DNA of 18,387 bases from Prevotellaceae bacterium. GTDB lineage: Bacteria > Bacteroidota > Bacteroidia > Bacteroidales > UBA932. The notes beneath the pieces are model-generated. The model saw only the letters and a program-made list of their open reading frames with translations, made no database searches and was not told the origin of the DNA. Positions 14,495 through 18,387 of this stretch are shown here, piece after piece (position 1 is the stretch's first letter; the number at the start of each line of letters is the position of its first letter). The position numbers and the translations under genes were made by a program. Location: positions 1-18,387 of the forward strand of contig JAISRS010000317.1 in the NCBI GenBank assembly GCA_031273485.1. The letters are read 5' to 3'.

Positions 14495-15238
14495 TCAATC
14501 TTGCAATTTTGCACATAAAAATTCACGATTCAAACGTGCGATATGAGAAATAGAGATTGCTTTGGGACATTCGGCTTCACAGGCTTGCGTATTTGTACAG
14601 CCGCCGAAACCGAGTTCATCCATTTTTGCGACCATTGCTTTTGCTCTTCTTTTAGCTTCGATTTTTCCTTGCGGTAATTTTGCCAAAGAGGATACGCGGG
14701 CGGAAACGAACAACATTGCCGAACCGTTTTTGCAGGTTGCAACACAGGCTCCACAGCCTATACATGCTGCGGCGTCCATTGATTCGTCGGCGTCTTCTTT
14801 TCCCACGGGTATTGCGTTTCCATCGGGGACTCCGCCTGTGTTTACGGAGATAAATCCTCCCGACTGCAATATCTGGTCGAAAGCATAACGATTCACAACC
14901 AAATCTTTCACAACGGGAAAAGCGCCCGAACGCCATGGTTCTATGGTGATGGTGTCGCCATCTTTAAATTTACGCATGTGCAACTGACATGTGGTTACTT
15001 CATCGTCTGGTCCATGCGCTCTGCCGTTGATATACAGCGAACACATGCCGCAAATGCCTTCGCGACAATCGTGGTCGAAGGCTACAGGTTCTTGACCTGT
15101 GCAGATAAGTTGGTCGTTCAGAATATCCAGCATTTCGAGAAATGAGGTATCGGACGACACATTTTCTATAGTATAATTTTCGAAGCGTCCTTTTGATTTA
15201 TTATTTTTTTGACGCCATATTTTGAGTTTAAAATTCAT
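14495..15238 (-). CDS. frdB: Fumarate reductase/succinate dehydrogenase iron-sulfur subunit
   Basis: 247 aa from the ATG at 15238. The frame is open to a TTG at 15262, but the ATG gives MNFKLKIWRQ, the usual family N-terminus, and leaves a normal 29-nt gap after frdA. The [2Fe-2S] ligands are C58, C63, C66 (CREGICGMC) and C84. The [4Fe-4S] ligands are C159, C162, C165 (CIGCGAC) with C224, and the [3Fe-4S] ligands are C169, C214 and C220 (GGCTNTQAC, then ECPK). All three clusters are therefore complete. It passes electrons between the FrdC hemes and the FrdA flavin on the cytoplasmic face of the inner membrane. Last gene of frdCAB, followed by a strong terminator. Confidence 0.95.
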   Translation of the reverse strand: MNFKLKIWRQKNNKSKGRFENYTIENVSSDTSFLEMLDILNDQLICTGQEPVAFDHDCREGICGMCSLYINGRAHGPDDEVTTCQLHMRKFKDGDTITIEPWRSGAFPVVKDLVVNRYAFDQILQSGGFISVNTGGVPDGNAIPVGKEDADESMDAAACIGCGACVATCKNGSAMLFVSARVSSLAKLPQGKIEAKRRAKAMVAKMDELGFGGCTNTQACEAECPKAISISHIARLNREFLCAKLQD

Positions 15239-15267
15239 CTCTTTTAATTCATTAAAGTTCAAAAAAA

Positions 15268-17217
15268 TTAGTCTTTATAATTCCTTGTTGAAAGGTGAAC
15301 AGTTTCATAAACCAGAGGTTCCTTGTGTAACTGGGGCGTTTCGCCTTCGCCTTTGTATTCCCAGGCTGCAACATACGAGAAATTTTTATCATCGCGTTTA
15401 GTTTCGCCGTCTTCCGTCTGCATTTCTTCACGGAAGTGACCTCCGCATGATTCTTTGCGATTCAGTGCGTCTAATGCCATAAGTTCTCCTATTTCAATAA
15501 AATCGGCTAAGCGCACGGCTTTTTCCAATTCCTGATTAAATTCGGTGTTTTCGCCGGGGACTAACACATCCGACCAAAATTCTTTGCGGAGTTCTTTAAT
15601 CGATTCAAGAGCTTTTTTCAATCCTTTTTCGTTTCGAGCCATGCCGACGTATTCCCACATGATACGTCCAAGTTTTTTATGCAGGGCGTCCACGGGTTGT
15701 TTTCCTTTTATATTGAAGATTTTATTTATTTTTTCCTTTACTTCTTTTTCGGTTTTATCGAAAGCTTCATGGTTTGTATCTGTTTTGGGAGTTTGTATTT
15801 CTCCGGCAAGATAATTTCCTATGGTGTAGGGAAGAACGAAATAACCGTCAGCCAGACCCTGCATCAGTGCGGACGCTCCCAGACGATTGCCGCCGTGGTC
15901 GCTAAAGTTTGCCTCGCCTATTGAATACAGTCCGGGGATGGTGGTCATAAGATTGTAATCGACCCATATACCGCCCATTGTGTAGTGAATTGCAGGATAT
16001 ATGGTCATCGGTTCTTTGTAGGGATCAACATCCGTGATTTTTTCGTACATCTGGAACAGGTTTCCGTAACGTTCCGAAATAACTTTTTTGCCCAAACGTT
16101 GTATTGCTGTTGAGAAATCGAGGAAAACAGCCAATCCTGTTTCGTTCACTCCGAATCCGGCGTCGCAGCGTTCCTTTGCGGCTCGTGAGGCGACATCTCG
16201 CGGAACAAGGTTCCCGAATGCGGGATAGCGGCGTTCCAGATAATAATCGCGTTCTTCTTCGGGGATTTGCGATGGTTTTATTTGTTTTTTGCGTAATTTT
16301 TCCACGTCTTCTATGTTTTTCGGCACCCATATTCTGCCGTCGTTACGCAGCGATTCCGACATCAGCGTAAGTTTCGACTGTTGGTCGCCGTGAACGGGGA
16401 TACATGTGGGGTGGATTTGCGCAAAGCAGGGATTGGCAAACAAAGCGCCGTGTTTGTAGCATTGTATTGCGGCGGAGCCGTTGCTGTTCATTGCGTTTGT
16501 TGACAGGAAGAACACATTACCGTATCCTCCGCTTGCGATAACAACAGCGTGAGCGCCATGACGTTCTATTTCTCCTGTTTCTAAATTTCGGGCTATTATT
16601 CCTTTTGCTTTACCGTCGATTAGCACCAAATCCAGCATTTCGTGGCGCGTATAGGATTTCACCGAGCCTTTTGCTATTTGGCGGTTCAGGGCGGCGTAAG
16701 CGCCCAGCAATAGTTGTTGCCCTGTTTGCCCGCGGGCATAGAATGTTCTGGAAACCTGCGCACCGCCGAAAGAGCGATTGTCGAGCATTCCGCCGTAATC
16801 GCGTGCAAACGGCACGCCTTGTGCAACACACTGGTCGATGATGTTGCGACTTACTTCTGCTAAACGATATACGTTGGCTTCCCGCGAGCGATAGTCGCCT
16901 CCTTTGATTGTATCGTAAAACAGCCGGTACACCGAATCGTTATCGTTTTGATAGTTTTTAGCGGCATTGATGCCACCTTGCGCGGCTATGGAATGTGCGC
17001 GTCTTGGGCTGTCGGATATGCAGAATATTTTTACATTATATCCTAATTCTCCCAAAGAAGCCGCTGCCGATGCTCCTCCTAATCCGGTTCCTATGACGAT
17101 GATTTCTAATTTACGTTTATTCGCCGGACTTACCACTTTTATATTGGCTTTGTGACGTGTCCATTTCTCTGCTAATGGTCCGTCGGGAATTTGTGACTGC
17201 AATTTGTTGTCGGACAT
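15268..17217 (-). CDS. frdA: Fumarate reductase/succinate dehydrogenase flavoprotein subunit
   Basis: 649 aa, full length for the Bacteroidota/Bacillus-type subunit. The FAD-binding GTGLGG motif is at 43-48. RRAHSIAAQGGINA contains H75, the expected covalent FAD attachment site. The substrate-site motif IHPTC has H269, and VPRDVASR has R340, the likely proton-transfer arginine. HYTMGGIWVDY (about 408) and GEANFSDHGGNRLGASALMQ are also intact. It catalyses interconversion of fumarate and succinate; in anaerobic Bacteroidales the physiological direction is usually fumarate reduction with menaquinol. Second gene of the operon, 77 nt after frdC. The name could equally be sdhA; sequence alone does not fix direction. 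Confidence 0.96.
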   Translation of the reverse strand: MSDNKLQSQIPDGPLAEKWTRHKANIKVVSPANKRKLEIIVIGTGLGGASAAASLGELGYNVKIFCISDSPRRAHSIAAQGGINAAKNYQNDNDSVYRLFYDTIKGGDYRSREANVYRLAEVSRNIIDQCVAQGVPFARDYGGMLDNRSFGGAQVSRTFYARGQTGQQLLLGAYAALNRQIAKGSVKSYTRHEMLDLVLIDGKAKGIIARNLETGEIERHGAHAVVIASGGYGNVFFLSTNAMNSNGSAAIQCYKHGALFANPCFAQIHPTCIPVHGDQQSKLTLMSESLRNDGRIWVPKNIEDVEKLRKKQIKPSQIPEEERDYYLERRYPAFGNLVPRDVASRAAKERCDAGFGVNETGLAVFLDFSTAIQRLGKKVISERYGNLFQMYEKITDVDPYKEPMTIYPAIHYTMGGIWVDYNLMTTIPGLYSIGEANFSDHGGNRLGASALMQGLADGYFVLPYTIGNYLAGEIQTPKTDTNHEAFDKTEKEVKEKINKIFNIKGKQPVDALHKKLGRIMWEYVGMARNEKGLKKALESIKELRKEFWSDVLVPGENTEFNQELEKAVRLADFIEIGELMALDALNRKESCGGHFREEMQTEDGETKRDDKNFSYVAAWEYKGEGETPQLHKEPLVYETVHLSTRNYKD

Positions 17218-17294
17218 ATTATTTATAATTTCAAATTATTCGATTTAATTAAATTCTTATTTTTCCTTCGATTTTTTAAGATAGCGGAAACGGG

Positions 17295-17951
17295 TTATTG
17301 ACCTAATCCGAACCAAAAATATACGGGAATTGAGATAAATCCTAATGCAACAACAATCGCGTATAATTTTGCGATTAATTGTAAGCGTGGTATCCATTTG
17401 GAATTATTGAGTCCCAAGGTTTGAAAAGCGCTCCAGAATCCGTGTGAAATATGGAAATACAGGGCGATGATCCAAACAACATATATGGCGCAATAATACC
17501 ATTGACCGAACAGGCGAGTCAGCAATTCGTAGGCGTTTTCTCCATGATGTCCGAGAAAATGCTGTAGTTGCATTTTTGCCCAGAAATGTGTAAGATGCAA
17601 GCCCAGAAAGCCTATAACTATTAAGCCAAGTACAAACATGTTTTTTGCCGCCCATGAAGATGCTTCGGTGTTATTTCCAACAGCATATTTCACAGGGCGA
17701 GCATTCCTGTTTTTCAGTGTTATAATGATTGAAAAAAGGATGTGAATCACGAATCCCAACGCAAGTACAGGCACCATTATTTGTATAAAAATATTGGTAT
17801 CCATAAAAGCGCAGGCGGCTTCGTAAGCTTCCCGTGAAAATAGCGCCGTAAGATTAATCGACACATGCAGCAAAAGGAAAGTAACCAGAAACAAACCGCT
17901 CAAACTCATAATTAGTTTCTTCCCGATTGAAGAACTGAAAATATTACTCAT
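17295..17951 (-). CDS. frdC: Fumarate reductase/succinate dehydrogenase cytochrome b subunit
   Basis: 218 aa with five predicted transmembrane helices (about 13-38, 54-79, 105-124, 150-172, 193-213), the b558 single-polypeptide anchor type. Candidate axial heme ligands sit in four helices: H29 (LLLHVSIN), H70 (FVIHILFS), H119/H122 (GLHLTHFW) and H167/H170 (YFHISHGFWSAFQTLG). This matches the diheme pattern of Wolinella-type FrdC. It anchors FrdAB to the inner membrane and exchanges electrons with menaquinone. First gene of frdCAB; ATG at 17951 preceded by an A-rich stretch on the minus strand and no Shine-Dalgarno. Confidence 0.94.
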   Translation of the reverse strand: MSNIFSSSIGKKLIMSLSGLFLVTFLLLHVSINLTALFSREAYEAACAFMDTNIFIQIMVPVLALGFVIHILFSIIITLKNRNARPVKYAVGNNTEASSWAAKNMFVLGLIVIGFLGLHLTHFWAKMQLQHFLGHHGENAYELLTRLFGQWYYCAIYVVWIIALYFHISHGFWSAFQTLGLNNSKWIPRLQLIAKLYAIVVALGFISIPVYFWFGLGQ

Positions 17952-18028
17952 AATTTTTTCTTTGCAATTATTGTTATTAATTAATTTATATTCAATTATG
18001 TATTTTTGTTATGACATTAAAATCGCCG

Positions 18029-18058
18029 CAAAGTTATATCTGTTTTCCGAATATGCAA
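18029..18058 (-). promoter_or_regulatory. Bacteroidota-type promoter of frdCAB
   Basis: On the minus strand, TTG (18058-18056) is followed after exactly 19 nt by TAACTTTG (18036-18029), a perfect TAnnTTTG. The predicted leader is about 70-75 nt to the frdC ATG. The same 19-nt spacing is used in the promoter at 1312-1341. Confidence 0.75.
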
Positions 18059-18132
18059 GCAAAAATTTTATTTATCTGTTTTTATTTATCCTGAAAAGCA
18101 TTAAAAACATGAACTTTATACCACCATTTTTT

Positions 18133-18246
18133 GAATTATGAATTATGAATTATGAATTATGAACGATGAACGATGTAGCGTCTTTTCGTTTAAAGTCATT
18201 TAAAGTGGAAGGCGACTCCTAACAGGGCTTAAAACCCCTGTTAGGG
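18133..18246 (+). repeat. Right copy of the ~112-bp repeat bracketing frdCAB
   Basis: Begins with four tandem GAATTAT units (18133-18160), then GCGTCTTTTCGTTTAA, GTGGAAGGCGACTCC, and a perfect 10-bp hairpin CCTAACAGGG (18218-18227) with CCCTGTTAGG (18236-18245). It is the inverted counterpart of 14307-14418, where the hairpin has decayed on one side. Confidence 0.85.
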
Positions 18247-18268
18247 TTTGAAAGGTGGAGGAAACGAC

Positions 18269-18387
18269 AGCCCGAAGGGCTTAATTTTCATAACCGCAGG
18301 TCATCGACCTGCGGAATATACAGCGATATACTTCTGCCTGAAAGGTAAATTGAAATAATAATAATTAGTCCTGCCTTTCAGGCAGTG
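18269..18387. repeat. Second composite hairpin element, cut by the window end
   Basis: Modules A (18269-18281), B (18294-18314) and C (18334-18345, shortened) occur in the same order and with the same 12-nt A-B spacer as at 4492-4570. The centre AAATTGAAATAATAATAATT and the mirrored C module (18371-18385) follow. Relative to the first copy, part of C and about 35 bp of the centre are deleted. The mirrored B and A modules would be expected just beyond the window. Confidence 0.85.

Overview
The window comes from a member of the Bacteroidota, most likely Bacteroidales. Three things point there: a SusC/SusD outer-membrane uptake pair followed by DUF4843, PKD-like and DUF4369/TlpA lipoproteins; a diheme-type fumarate reductase operon in the order frdC-frdA-frdB; and promoters of the Bacteroidota type (TTG, about 19-20 nt, TAnnTTTG) instead of sigma70 -35/-10 boxes. 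No rRNA, tRNA, CRISPR or phage genes are visible. The species cannot be named from this sequence.

Layout. 1-310: an 11-bp minisatellite interrupted by a 14-bp-arm hairpin. 311-880: dispersed-repeat debris and a probable transposase C-terminal remnant. 881-1724: an AT-rich intergenic stretch with a good promoter at 1312-1341 and an apparently folded leader of about 375 nt. 1725-3926 (+): an outer-membrane OmpA-family protein with six calcium-binding type thrombospondin-3 repeats, closed by a strong terminator. 3980-5730: 1.75 kb without a credible gene, built almost wholly of repeats (a 69-bp inverted-repeat element, a composite element with 79-bp arms, 42-bp and 41-bp tandem arrays, two copies of a 91-bp inverted-repeat element, a 38-bp perfect palindrome).

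5733-13861 (-): one compact five-gene operon transcribed susC-like, susD-like, DUF4843, PKD-like lipoprotein, DUF4369/TlpA thioredoxin lipoprotein. The first two form the TonB-dependent transporter and its surface lid. The next two are accessory lipoproteins and the last is a thiol-disulfide enzyme. No glycoside hydrolase, peptidase, sigma or anti-sigma gene is present, so the substrate cannot be read from the window.

13862-14418: promoter for the SusC operon, then another block of dispersed hairpin repeats. 14419-18058 (-): frdCAB with its own promoter and terminator, encoding quinol:fumarate reductase/succinate dehydrogenase, the terminal step of anaerobic fumarate respiration. This operon is bracketed by two inverted copies of a repeat of about 112 bp. 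The window ends inside a second copy of the composite hairpin element seen at 4492-4706.

The protein-coding content is conventional. The unusual part is the non-coding DNA: a dense, modular, hairpin-rich repeat landscape confined to the gaps between operons, plus the structured leader of the OmpA-family gene.
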